This document shows positions 17,416 to 29,013 of a stretch of DNA of 64,000 nucleotides, one piece after another. The stretch lies in assembly GCF_024793895.1 (NCBI RefSeq), contig NZ_JANUSB010000015.1, positions 558,001-622,000 of the forward strand. The letters run 5' to 3'. The position numbers and the translations under genes are program-made. The notes under the pieces are model-generated. The model did no database searches. It was given only the letters and a program-made list of their open reading frames with translations, and had not been told where the DNA came from. The first letter of the stretch is position 1. The number at the start of each line of letters is the position of its first letter. The stretch is from Serratia sp. AKBS12. Lineage in GTDB: Bacteria; Pseudomonadota; Gammaproteobacteria; Enterobacterales; Enterobacteriaceae.

Positions 17416-18737
17416 GTTCCCTCTATCAGGCGATGGTTAACGTTATCGAACAAAAGGTCACGCCGTTGGCCGGTAGCGTCGGCCAGCAGCGGCACGTGAT
17501 CGCCATTCGCGACGGCTTTGTGTCGGCGCTGCCGTTTATGATTATCGGTTCGTTCATGCTGGTGTTTATCTTCCCGCCGTTTGCCGCCGACAGCAGTTGG
17601 GGCTTTGCGCGCGGCTGGCTGAATTTTTCACTCAAATACCGTGAGCAACTGATGCTGCCGTTTCATCTCAGCATGGGGGTGATGACCTTCTTTATTTCGG
17701 TCGGGATCGGTGCCAGCCTTGGGCGGCATTACAAGCTGGATCCGATCATGACCGGTCTGCTGGCGTTTATGGCCTTTCTGCTGGTGGCGGCGCCGTACCG
17801 CGACGGGGTGATCGAGACCCAGTATTTCTCCGGACAGGGCATTTTCACCGCCATCATTACCGCGCTGTACGCCGGTGAGCTGTATGCCTGGCTTAAACGG
17901 CACAATATCACCATCCGCTTGCCGAAAGAGGTGCCGACTGGCGTGGCGAGGTCGTTCGAAATCCTGATCCCGGTGGTGGTGATCGTGGCAACGCTGCACC
18001 CGCTTAACCTGTTGGTGCAGAGTTACACCGGCATGATCATTCCGCAGGCCATCATGCACCTGCTGGAGCCGCTGGTTTCGGCGTCGGATTCTCTGCCGGC
18101 GATCCTGATTTCGGTGTTTATCTGTCAGATCCTGTGGTTTGCCGGTATTCACGGTGCGCTTATCGTTACCGGCATCATGAACCCGTTCTGGATGACCAAC
18201 CTGGCGCTGAACCAGACCGCGCTCGCCGCCGGTGCGCCATTGCCGCATATCTATCTGCAAGGATTCTGGGACCACTATCTGCTGATCGGCGGCGTTGGTT
18301 CCACGTTGCCGCTGGCGTTCCTGCTGCTGCGCAGTCGGGCGGTACATCTGCGTACCATCGGCAAGATGGGCGTGGTGCCGAGCATGTTCAATATCAACGA
18401 GCCGATTCTGTTCGGCGCGCCGATCATCATGAATCCGGTGTTCTTTCTGCCGTTCATTCTGGTGCCGATGATCAATGCCACTTTCGCCTATATCGCCACC
18501 AAGCTGGGCTGGGTCGCGCAGGTGGTGTCGCTGACGCCGTGGACCACGCCGGCACCGATCGGGGCTTCCTGGGCTGCCAACTGGGCTATCAGCCCGCTGC
18601 TGATGTGCCTGTTCTGCATGGCGTTGTCGGCGCTGATGTATTACCCGTTCCTGAAGGCCTACGAACGCACCCTGCTCAAGCAAGAGCAGGAAAACAATCA
18701 GCCACAAGGCGGTGCCGCAACCGCCATGAATTCCTGA
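17412..18737 (+). CDS. PTS cellobiose-family IIC permease
   Basis: Membrane channel of the lactose/cellobiose PTS class, 441 aa with about 8-10 hydrophobic segments. The class signatures are RHVIAIRDGFVSALPFMIIGS at the N-terminus, LWFAGIHGALIVTGIMNPFW, and the substrate-binding NINEPILFGAPIIMNP. The substrates inferred from the neighbouring GH1 gene are beta-linked disaccharides such as cellobiose, arbutin or salicin. The start overlaps the IIB stop. Confidence 0.93.
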   Translation: MSSLYQAMVNVIEQKVTPLAGSVGQQRHVIAIRDGFVSALPFMIIGSFMLVFIFPPFAADSSWGFARGWLNFSLKYREQLMLPFHLSMGVMTFFISVGIGASLGRHYKLDPIMTGLLAFMAFLLVAAPYRDGVIETQYFSGQGIFTAIITALYAGELYAWLKRHNITIRLPKEVPTGVARSFEILIPVVVIVATLHPLNLLVQSYTGMIIPQAIMHLLEPLVSASDSLPAILISVFICQILWFAGIHGALIVTGIMNPFWMTNLALNQTALAAGAPLPHIYLQGFWDHYLLIGGVGSTLPLAFLLLRSRAVHLRTIGKMGVVPSMFNINEPILFGAPIIMNPVFFLPFILVPMINATFAYIATKLGWVAQVVSLTPWTTPAPIGASWAANWAISPLLMCLFCMALSALMYYPFLKAYERTLLKQEQENNQPQGGAATAMNS

Positions 18738-18750
18738 ACAAGGAGCAATA

Positions 18751-20142
18751 ATGAAATATTCGTTCCCGCAAGACTTTTGGTGGGGCAGCGCCAGCTCGGC
18801 ACCGCAGACCGAAGGGGAAAGCCTGAATTTTGGTAAGAGCGCCACCGTCTGGGATGAATGGTTTACACAGCAGCCGGGGCGTTTTCACCAGCAGGTCGGG
18901 CCGCAGGACACCTCCGGTTTTTACCACCACTGGCGCGAAGACATTGCACTGCTCAAGCAGTTGAATCACAACAGCTTCCGTACCTCGATCTCCTGGGCGC
19001 GGCTGATGCCGCTGGGGCGTGGCAGCGTCAATCAGCAGGCGGTGGCGTTTTATAACCAGGTGATCGATGAAATGCTGGCGCAGGGCATTACGCCGTTTAT
19101 CAACCTGTTTCATTTTGACATGCCGATGGCGATGCAGCAGCTTGGCGGCTGGGAAAGTCGCGAGGTGGTTGATGCCTATGCCGAGTTCGCCGATAACTGT
19201 TTCCGGTTGTTCGGCGATCGGGTGACGCACTGGTTTACCTTCAACGAGCCCATCGTGCCGGTGGAGGGCGGTTATCTGTATGATTTTCATTATCCGAACG
19301 TGGTGGATTTCAAACGCGCCGCCACCGTGGCGTACCACACCATGCTGGCTCATGCCCAGGCGGTGAAAAAGTACCGTGCGCGGCAACAGGGCGGGGAGAT
19401 TGGCATCATTCTCAACCTGACGCCATCCTACCCGCGTTCCGACAACCCGGCAGACGTCCAGGCGGCCCATATTGCCGATCTGATGTTCAACCGCAGTTTC
19501 CTCGATCCGGCGCTGCGCGGTGAATACCCGCAGGAACTGCTGGCATTGCTACAACAGCACGGTCAGTTGCCGCATTGCCAGCCGGGGGACGCGCAACTGC
19601 TGCAACAGGGCGTGGTCGATCTGCTGGGGATCAATTATTACCAGCCGCGGCGTATTCAGTGTCGCGACAGCCTGGTTAATCCCGACAGCCCCTTTATGCC
19701 GGAATGGTTCTTCAGCAGCTATGAGATGCCGGGGCGTAAAATGAACCCGTATCGCGGCTGGGAAATCTACGAAAAGGGGGTTTACGATATTCTGACCAAT
19801 CTGCGCACAAACTACGGCAACCCGCGCTGCTTTATTTCCGAAAACGGCATGGGTGTGGAAAACGAGCAGCGCTTTGACCAGAATGGCCAAATCCAGGATG
19901 ACTATCGCATTGCCTTCGTACGTGACCATTTGCGCTGGGTACATCGCGGCATTCAGGAGGGTAGCAACTGCCTGGGTTATCATATGTGGACCTTTATCGA
20001 TAACTGGTCATGGTGCAACGCCTATAAAAATCGCTATGGCTTTGTGCAGCTGGATCTGGCTACCCAGAAACGCAGCATCAAAAAAAGCGGCGAATGGTTT
20101 GCTGCCGTCGCTGAAGCCAACGGTTTTGAGGAAGCAGAATGA
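18751..20142 (+). CDS. 6-phospho-beta-glucosidase, glycoside hydrolase family 1
   Basis: Cytoplasmic hydrolase of phosphorylated beta-glucosides delivered by the PTS. GH1 hallmarks are DFWWGSASSAPQTEG at the N-terminus, the acid/base glutamate in TFNEP (about residue 167), and the nucleophile in SENGMG (about 370). The 463-aa length is standard. AAGGAG precedes the ATG by 6 nt. It sits between IIC and IIA in one operon and ends in a 4-bp overlap with the IIA gene. Exact sugar preference cannot be read from sequence alone. Confidence 0.93.
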   Translation: MKYSFPQDFWWGSASSAPQTEGESLNFGKSATVWDEWFTQQPGRFHQQVGPQDTSGFYHHWREDIALLKQLNHNSFRTSISWARLMPLGRGSVNQQAVAFYNQVIDEMLAQGITPFINLFHFDMPMAMQQLGGWESREVVDAYAEFADNCFRLFGDRVTHWFTFNEPIVPVEGGYLYDFHYPNVVDFKRAATVAYHTMLAHAQAVKKYRARQQGGEIGIILNLTPSYPRSDNPADVQAAHIADLMFNRSFLDPALRGEYPQELLALLQQHGQLPHCQPGDAQLLQQGVVDLLGINYYQPRRIQCRDSLVNPDSPFMPEWFFSSYEMPGRKMNPYRGWEIYEKGVYDILTNLRTNYGNPRCFISENGMGVENEQRFDQNGQIQDDYRIAFVRDHLRWVHRGIQEGSNCLGYHMWTFIDNWSWCNAYKNRYGFVQLDLATQKRSIKKSGEWFAAVAEANGFEEAE

Positions 20143-20459
20143 TGGACGATTTGGAAAGCACGGTGATGGAAATCATCGTTAATGCCGGGCAGACGCGCAG
20201 CCTGTGTTTTGAAGCGTTGCAGGCGGCGCGCGCCGGTGATTTCATCCAGGCACAGGCGCGTTTGCGCGAGGCGGACGAGTATTCCCGCGCGGCGCACCGG
20301 GTGCAGACCCAACTGATTGAGCATGACGCCGGTGAGGGCAAGACGCCGATGACGTTGATCATGGTGCATGCACAGGATCATCTGATGAATGCCATTCTCG
20401 CTCGCGAGCTGATCGCGGAAATGGTCGAACTTTATCAACGACAGCAGGCGGCGAGTTAA
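20139..20459 (+). CDS. PTS lactose/cellobiose-family IIA component
   Basis: A trimeric all-helical phosphocarrier of 106 aa. The phosphorylated histidine is in IMVHAQDHLMNA (about residue 76 or the following His), as in ChbA/LacF. It takes phosphate from HPr and donates it to the IIB protein encoded at 17092. It is the last gene of the PTS operon, with a 4-bp overlap with the GH1 gene, and is followed by the repeat element and terminator at 20482-20620. Confidence 0.92.
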   Translation: MMDDLESTVMEIIVNAGQTRSLCFEALQAARAGDFIQAQARLREADEYSRAAHRVQTQLIEHDAGEGKTPMTLIMVHAQDHLMNAILARELIAEMVELYQRQQAAS

Positions 20460-20481
20460 GGATAATCATTGACGAGATTGA

Positions 20482-20590
20482 TGACAAAGTTCTCTGTGAG
20501 ATACTCGGGACTGGCGCACCTCGAGGCGCTTTGGCGGCTCACGCCGCTACGGCCCCAACGGCACGCTCTCCCTAAGATCTGACTTTGTCA
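20482..20590. repeat. 109-bp element with 9-bp terminal inverted repeats
   Basis: TGACAAAGT (20482-20490) and ACTTTGTCA (20582-20590) are perfect terminal inverted repeats. They enclose a GC-rich core with further internal pairing, such as GGCGGC-TCAC-GCCGC. The element sits exactly between the IIA stop and the operon terminator. The shape is that of a short non-autonomous or ERIC/RIME-like intergenic repeat. No second copy was seen in this window. Confidence 0.5.
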
Positions 20591-20598
20591 GTAGTCTG

Positions 20599-20620
20599 AC
20601 GGGCCGTCGGCCCGTTTTTC
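20599..20620 (+). terminator. Rho-independent terminator of the PTS operon
   Basis: ACGGGCC-GTC-GGCCCGT forms a 7-bp perfect stem followed at once by TTTTTC. It separates the IIA gene from the LacI-family regulator gene. Confidence 0.9.
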
Positions 20621-20645
20621 AACATCAGCAGGAAGACCCGCAGTT

Positions 20646-21566
20646 ATGGCCAATATCAACGATGTTTCCCGTCTGGCGCAGGTGTCGAAAGCCACGGTAT
20701 CCCGAGTGCTGAGCGGCAGTCGTGGGGTAAAGGAAGAAAGCCGTCTGGCGGTGTTGCGGGCGGTGGAAACGCTCAATTATCGGCCGAACGCCGTGGCCCA
20801 GTCGCTGACCAGTCAATCGACCGGTTGCATCGGCGTGGTGTGCGCTACCGAACATATCCAGCAGTCCACCGGCTATTTGCAGGCGCTGGAAAAACAGCTG
20901 AGCCAACAGCGCAAGCATTTGCTGTTGCGTTTTGCCAACGATGCGCCGACGCTGGCGGCCGCAGTAGCGGAACTGAGCAATGGCTGGTGTGACGCGCTGA
21001 TCGTGGTCGGTGCACGCTTTAGCCTGCCGCCGCTGCCGGACAGCGTGATGTGTCTCGATTGCCTGTCGGCCACCACCAGTAAAAGCATCGGCTTCGATCA
21101 TCAGTTTGCAGCCGAAACCGCGGTGCATTATCTCGCCAGCCAGCAGCGGCGGCAGATTGCGCTGGTCAACTTTGCCGGTGGCGACGCCGCGCATCAGGTG
21201 TTGCAGGGGTATTGCAGCGCGCTGGAGACCCACCTGATCCCCTATAACCGACAACTGGTGGTGGAGGGGGAACCGTCGGTGCGTATCGCGTTGCAAAGCC
21301 TGTTCAACCGCCATATGCCGTTTAATGCACTGCTGGTCACCGATGACCGTCAGGCGCAGGAGGCGATCGACGTTCTACGGCAGTATCAACGGCAGGTGCC
21401 GGAGCGGGTAACGGTGTTCAGCCTGGACGGGTCGTTGCAGTGGCCCGGCGCGCCGGCGGTGCCGTCGATTGAATATTCGCTGGAGGCGTTGGCGCAGCGT
21501 GCGCTGGCGTTGCTGACCGGCGACGAAGACCACAGCCTGATTCGCGGCAGCCTGATGGCACGCTGA
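20646..21566 (+). CDS. LacI-family repressor of the beta-glucoside PTS operon (AscG-like)
   Basis: A 306-aa regulator with an N-terminal helix-turn-helix and hinge (MANINDVSRLAQVSKATVSR), then a periplasmic-binding-like core that is slightly short for the family. The recognition-helix residues KA in SKATVSRVL match those of AscG, and the palindrome at 17022-17037 matches the AscG operator. I infer that it represses the upstream PTS operon and responds to a phospho-beta-glucoside or sugar phosphate. The start codon follows a CAGGA ribosome-binding site. Confidence 0.9.
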   Translation: MANINDVSRLAQVSKATVSRVLSGSRGVKEESRLAVLRAVETLNYRPNAVAQSLTSQSTGCIGVVCATEHIQQSTGYLQALEKQLSQQRKHLLLRFANDAPTLAAAVAELSNGWCDALIVVGARFSLPPLPDSVMCLDCLSATTSKSIGFDHQFAAETAVHYLASQQRRQIALVNFAGGDAAHQVLQGYCSALETHLIPYNRQLVVEGEPSVRIALQSLFNRHMPFNALLVTDDRQAQEAIDVLRQYQRQVPERVTVFSLDGSLQWPGAPAVPSIEYSLEALAQRALALLTGDEDHSLIRGSLMAR

Positions 21567-21631
21567 CTTGCCGCCCCTCCTGCGCCCGCGCATGCATTGT
21601 CTATAATCAACCGCATTACACTTTTTACGCT

Positions 21632-21677
21632 AATGGCGAAAAAGTGCTGCGGTTGCCCGCTTTTATCGCCATTTTTC
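21632..21677 (+). terminator. Terminator-like hairpin before the IICB gene
   Basis: AATGGCGAAAAAG and CTTTTATCGCCATT pair over 13 bp with one bulge and are followed by TTTTT. It lies 66 bp after the LacI-family stop and about 40 bp before the IICB start. It is either the repressor gene's terminator or, because TATAAT occurs upstream at 21602-21607, an attenuator of the IICB gene. Confidence 0.6.
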
Positions 21678-21717
21678 CACACTATCATCACCAGAACGCG
21701 ACAGTGAGGTGCAACTT

Positions 21718-23310
21718 ATGACTAAGTTTGGTGCCAGGCTTCATGATTTTGGCAAAGGATTGATGATGCCCATTTCGGTGATTGCCGCCGCGGGCATTTT
21801 TCTTGGCGTGGCCGCGGCGATGCAAAACCCGGCGGTGGTCGGTGAGTCGTTCAGCCAGATGGCCGGCCCGCAGTTGGTGATTGGCTTTATCCGCAACATA
21901 GCCGGCGCGTTGTTTGCCAACCTGCCGCTGTTCTTTGCCGTTGCCGCCGCCATTGCCCTGGCCAAAGACGAAAAGCCTACCGCCGCGTTCGCCGCGGTGA
22001 TTGGGTTTCTGACCATGCATATGGGCATCAGCTACAGTCTGCTGAGCCAGGGGATTACCGCGCAAACCACCACGCCGGCTTACCTGACCGCTCACGGCAT
22101 GGGACGAACCGAGGCGTTGATGTACTCCGCCGAATTTAGCGCAACGCTGGGCATATTTTCTTACCAGATGAGCGTGCTGGGCGGGGTGATTGCCGGTCTG
22201 ATTACCGCGTTTCTGCATAACCGCTATTACACCATCGTGCTGCCGACGGCGATTAACTTCTTCGGCGGGCGGCGGTTTGTGCCGATCGTTACCGTACTGG
22301 TGATGCCGCTGGTGGGGATTGCGCTGTCGCTGATTTGGCCGACCATCGGCGCCGGCATTGCCTGGATTGGTCAGTTGATTGGCCACTCCGGCATTTACGG
22401 CACCTTTGTCTATGCCTTCACCGAACGGATCCTGATCCCCACCGGTCTGCATCACATCCTCAATGAAACCGTGCGTTTCACGCCGATTGGCGGGGTTTCG
22501 CCGCCGTTTCATGGTGAAAGCATCGTCGGCGCGCTGAACATTTTCAATACCGCGCTGGCCAACCCCGGCGCCTTTACCGATCGGGTGGTGCGTGGCGCCA
22601 CCCGTTTTCTGGCGCAGGGCAAAATCCCGGTGATGATGTTCGGTATGCCGGCAGCGGCGTTGGCGATTTATCACTGTGCGCGGCCGGAACATAAAAAACG
22701 CGTCAAGGCGCTGATGATGGCCGGCGCGCTGGCGTCCTTTACCACCGGCATTACCGAACCGCTGGAGTTCACCTTTATCTTCGTGTCGCCGCTGCTGTTC
22801 GTCTTCCATGCGATAATGAGCGGCCTTTCCTTTGCGCTGATGCAGCTGTTTGGCGTGATGATTGGCAACGTACAGGGCGGTGCGATCGATTTTCTGGTCT
22901 TCGGCGTGTTGGGGGGCAGCCAGACCGCCTGGTGGTATCCGCTGTTGCTGGGGGCGATCTATTTCCCGCTGTATTACTTCACCTTCCGCTTGGTCATTAC
23001 GCGTATGCAGGTCAAAACCCCCGGTCGCGAAGACGACGATAGCGCGCCGCAGGCCGAGGTGGTGGTGGCACCCAATGAGCAGGTGGCGCGCATTATCGTC
23101 GGCCTGGGCGGTAAAGAGAACATTCAGCTGGTGGATTGTTGCTTTACCCGCCTGCGGGTCAAGGTGGTGAACATGGAGGAAATCGACGACGAGGCGCTGA
23201 TGGCCAGCGGTGCCAGCGGAATCAAACGCGCCAGCGACGAGGATATTCAGGTTATTTACGGTTTGCAGGTCGAGAAGATCGCCAATCAGCTCAAGCAGGC
23301 GCTGGCGTAA
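21718..23310 (+). CDS. PTS glucose/maltose-superfamily IICB transporter (alpha-glucoside type)
   Basis: 530 aa: an N-terminal IIC permease of about ten membrane helices (GITEPLEFTFIF is the conserved sugar-site motif near residue 340) and a C-terminal IIB domain. The IIB phosphocysteine is in VDCCFTRLRV, where most relatives have a single C-x-TRLR cysteine. The architecture resembles GlvC/MalX. No IIA or hydrolase is adjacent, so it probably uses the cell's glucose IIA (Crr) and the product of a distant gene. The ATG at 21718 follows GAGGTG with good spacing. Confidence 0.88.
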   Translation: MTKFGARLHDFGKGLMMPISVIAAAGIFLGVAAAMQNPAVVGESFSQMAGPQLVIGFIRNIAGALFANLPLFFAVAAAIALAKDEKPTAAFAAVIGFLTMHMGISYSLLSQGITAQTTTPAYLTAHGMGRTEALMYSAEFSATLGIFSYQMSVLGGVIAGLITAFLHNRYYTIVLPTAINFFGGRRFVPIVTVLVMPLVGIALSLIWPTIGAGIAWIGQLIGHSGIYGTFVYAFTERILIPTGLHHILNETVRFTPIGGVSPPFHGESIVGALNIFNTALANPGAFTDRVVRGATRFLAQGKIPVMMFGMPAAALAIYHCARPEHKKRVKALMMAGALASFTTGITEPLEFTFIFVSPLLFVFHAIMSGLSFALMQLFGVMIGNVQGGAIDFLVFGVLGGSQTAWWYPLLLGAIYFPLYYFTFRLVITRMQVKTPGREDDDSAPQAEVVVAPNEQVARIIVGLGGKENIQLVDCCFTRLRVKVVNMEEIDDEALMASGASGIKRASDEDIQVIYGLQVEKIANQLKQALA

Positions 23311-23524
23311 AGGCGGCTGCGCTATTTCCCGCGCCGGCCTGGCTACGTAATGTCTTAAAAAGTAGCGGACAATCGAGAATGGCTTATGCTTAATTTTCCT
23401 TTGGTATTTATTTATATCCTAAATAATTAAAGCGGCTTGGTCGGCAATTACCGCCAGAGTGCGGCTTGATAATGACGGATATAGTGCAGTTGATTACCGA
23501 TATATCAAAATATGGCTGATAAAC

Positions 23525-24499
23525 ATGATGAGAAATCGCTGTGTTATATTGACGACCATGTTGTTCTCGGCCGGCGATGCGCTGGCCGAACCTTTGCTGA
23601 TAAGCCCGGAGGAATTGCGCGCCAGCGTGCATGAGGATGGCGGGGGATTAAGAGACCTCTATCAGGCATTGTCTATTATCGGCACCACGCCGGGCATCAG
23701 CGCGGCGAATTTTCGCCTGACCCACGATGACACCGATCCGCTGGAGATAGACTCCTACAAACTGTCGCCATCACATGCGTTTGACGTCGGCATCGATGGT
23801 TTCAGACCGTACATTGAAGGCACTTTCGGTTACGTCAAAAGCGACCAGTCACTCAACCTCGGCGATTTTGATTCCACCTCCAACCGACTGAAACTGAAGA
23901 CCAAAACCCTGTCGGTGCTCGGTGGCGCCGGGGCTGAATTTGACATTGCCAGCGGCACCATTCTGCGGCCGATGGCGTTATTCGGCTATTCGCGTTCCTC
24001 CAATGACACCACGTCTTCCGGCAATGTTGGCGACCAGTTCCACAGCGCCGGGCGCGGCCTGCTGTTTGATTTTAAAATCAACAGCCTGCTGTACGGTGGC
24101 GCGCTCGAAATCGAACAGAATCACCGTTGGCAAAACGATGTGAACCTGACGGCCAACCTGCGCTACAACTACCTGGTGGATGACAGTTACAGTGCCAGCG
24201 ATCCGGCGCTGGAAGGGCGTGACGATTACAGCGTGATGACCGCCGGAGCCGAACTGAATGGCCCGACCGATCTGACGCTGTTCGGTCAGCCGTTGCGCTG
24301 GATTGGCTTTGCCAGCGGTACCTATATGCCACAGATCAAGGGTGACATCGGTTTCAACTCTTTCGTGGAAGTCGGCGCCGGCATCGAGCTGGTCGATAGC
24401 GGGGTGATTCCAGGCATTGGCGGCGTCAGCCTGCGGGGTTCCGGCATCCTCGGCGACGGCGTAGAGGGCTGGAGCATCGGGCTGGCGGCGGAGTTCTAA
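23525..24499 (+). CDS. Solitary outer-membrane autotransporter-like beta-barrel protein
   Basis: 324 aa with a signal peptide (MMRNRCVILTTMLFSAGDALA) and a C-terminal region of alternating polar and hydrophobic strands. The chain ends in GLAAEF, whose terminal Phe is the outer-membrane assembly signal. The pattern fits the solitary autotransporter-type barrel family: a barrel without a passenger domain. Function is unknown; a small pore or surface protein is possible. There is no strong ribosome-binding site at either ATG (23525, 23528). It stands alone between the PTS and lac loci. Confidence 0.7.
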   Translation: MMRNRCVILTTMLFSAGDALAEPLLISPEELRASVHEDGGGLRDLYQALSIIGTTPGISAANFRLTHDDTDPLEIDSYKLSPSHAFDVGIDGFRPYIEGTFGYVKSDQSLNLGDFDSTSNRLKLKTKTLSVLGGAGAEFDIASGTILRPMALFGYSRSSNDTTSSGNVGDQFHSAGRGLLFDFKINSLLYGGALEIEQNHRWQNDVNLTANLRYNYLVDDSYSASDPALEGRDDYSVMTAGAELNGPTDLTLFGQPLRWIGFASGTYMPQIKGDIGFNSFVEVGAGIELVDSGVIPGIGGVSLRGSGILGDGVEGWSIGLAAEF

Positions 24500-24539
24500 A
24501 GCGGTTGCCACGGCGGAGTAGCTCGCTGCGGCAAGCTAC

Positions 24540-25604
24540 TTACAGTTGCTGCACCAGCGCCTGCAGTTGCCGGATCAGCGGATTTTCCGCCTTCGACGCG
24601 TAAGGGGCTGCGGTAGACTGCCTGACCACCAGGGTGGTCGGTAACAGATCGTTAAACGCCTTTTGCGGTTGACTCTTCATCCTCACCAGATGATCGACCG
24701 CACGCTTGCCGATCAGATCAAAGTCCTGCATCACCGTGGTGAGTGCCGGATGGAAATACTGACTGTCAGGGGTATCGTCATAGCCAATCACCGAAACATC
24801 CTGCGGTATGCGTTTATTGATTTGCCGCAATGCGCTCATCACCCCAAGAGCCATCTGGTCGCTGGCCACCAGCATCGCCGTGATATCCGGATGCCGACTG
24901 AACAGTTCCACGGTTTTTATCCAGCCACTATTGGCGCTCCAGTCGCCGTATTCGGTATCGACTTCGGTGATGCCAGCCTGATACAGCGTGTCACGCCAAC
25001 AGGCGAGGCGCAGGCGTGCCGAAATGGAGCTTTCCGGGCCGGCCAGCAAACCGAATTTCTTGTGCCCCAGTTCCAGCAGCAGGTTGACGCTGCTGGCGGT
25101 GCCGTCGCTGTGCAGAAAGCCGAGATGACACACCTGTGCGGCGGGTGGAACGTCGAGAAACAGCTGCCGGATGTCGGGGTTATCTCTGGTCAGGATTTCG
25201 GCATCGGCCTTTTCCAGCGGCAGACTCATGACCACGCTGTTGATCTTTTGCGCGCGGAATTCGTTCAGCGCCGATTGCAGGATAGGCAACTGACCGGTTT
25301 TCAACATCGTGATCGCCACCTGGTAGCCGGCCAGTTCCGCATGATGCTTGAATGATGAGGCGATTTGCGACGGGGCATGCAGCGCCAGCGAGGTGGTTAT
25401 CAAGCCAAAGGTCGGCAACGCCTTGCCGGCCAGGATCTGCGCCGAGCGGTTGGGCACATAATTGAGCGTCTGCATGGCGGCCAGCACTTTCTTGCGCGTG
25501 CGTTCAGCGACGATATCCGGGTTGTTCAATACCCGTGACACGGTTTGCTGCGATACGCCAGCTTCTGTTGCCACGTCGTCCAGGGTTGCCTGACGTTTAT
25601 TCAT
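24540..25604 (-). CDS. lacI: Lac repressor, LacI family
   Basis: 354 aa, close to E. coli LacI (360). It has an N-terminal helix-turn-helix (ATLDDVATEAGVSQQTVSRV), the hinge PNRSAQILAGK, a LacI-like core (SVIGYDDTPDSQYFHPALTT) and a leucine-rich C-terminal tail (IRQLQALVQQL). That tail resembles the LacI tetramerisation helix, so DNA looping between two operators is plausible. The recognition residues are QQ rather than YQ of E. coli LacI, consistent with a different operator. It is divergent from lacZ. Confidence 0.9.
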   Translation of the reverse strand: MNKRQATLDDVATEAGVSQQTVSRVLNNPDIVAERTRKKVLAAMQTLNYVPNRSAQILAGKALPTFGLITTSLALHAPSQIASSFKHHAELAGYQVAITMLKTGQLPILQSALNEFRAQKINSVVMSLPLEKADAEILTRDNPDIRQLFLDVPPAAQVCHLGFLHSDGTASSVNLLLELGHKKFGLLAGPESSISARLRLACWRDTLYQAGITEVDTEYGDWSANSGWIKTVELFSRHPDITAMLVASDQMALGVMSALRQINKRIPQDVSVIGYDDTPDSQYFHPALTTVMQDFDLIGKRAVDHLVRMKSQPQKAFNDLLPTTLVVRQSTAAPYASKAENPLIRQLQALVQQL

Positions 25605-25661
25605 CGATTCGCTCTCTCCTTAACGGTACGCTCGGCGCCTGTGATAAGCCGCACTGTCGGG

Positions 25662-25682
25662 AAATGTCTAAAGAAAACATTT
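25662..25682. promoter_or_regulatory. Possible auxiliary lac operator
   Basis: AAATGT-N9-ACATTT resembles the arms of the main operator (AATGT...ACATT) with a spacer one base shorter. Its centre lies about 132 bp upstream of the main operator centre. If LacI is tetrameric, as its tail suggests, the two could support looping. Confidence 0.3.
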
Positions 25683-25724
25683 TATGTCGTGCGTAATACA
25701 TTATCTGAAACAACCGAAAAATAG

Positions 25725-25740
25725 CGTGATTTGCCTCAAG
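25725..25740 (+). promoter_or_regulatory. Weak CRP-like site of the lac promoter
   Basis: CGTGATTTGCCTCAAG matches the left half of the CRP consensus well and the right half poorly. It is centred about 60 bp upstream of the predicted start of transcription, the same class I geometry as the E. coli lac promoter. Confidence 0.4.
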
Positions 25741-25757
25741 AATAATAACTTACTCCA

Positions 25758-25785
25758 TTGCTCGTGGTGACTCTGATCGTATTTA
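25758..25785 (+). promoter_or_regulatory. Predicted lacZY promoter
   Basis: TTGCTC (25758-25763) and TATTTA (25780-25785) are spaced by 16 bp. Transcription would begin near 25792, at the left edge of the operator palindrome, so a bound repressor would block initiation. Confidence 0.5.
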
Positions 25786-25794
25786 CTCGATAAA

Positions 25795-28962
<3,168 letters not shown>

Positions 28963-28969
28963 GCGTGGA

Positions 28970-28985
28970 GGGGGGCGAGCCCCCC
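28970..28985 (+). repeat. Intra-operon GC hairpin between lacZ and lacY
   Basis: GGGGGG and CCCCCC pair around a CGAG loop, 8 bp after the lacZ stop. There is no T-run. It may stabilise the lacZ message end or set the lacZ:lacY expression ratio. Confidence 0.5.
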
Positions 28986-29013
28986 ATTACAAAATAATAA
29001 TCCAGGTGACACT

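Noticed and set aside
17628..18845. 405-codon minus-strand open frame
   Set aside because: It lies antisense to the PTS IIC gene. Its product is rich in His, Arg and Gln with no domain, typical of a high-GC shadow frame.
21688..22809. 373-codon minus-strand open frame
   Set aside because: Antisense shadow of the IICB gene, with low-complexity His/Arg/Gly/Gln composition.
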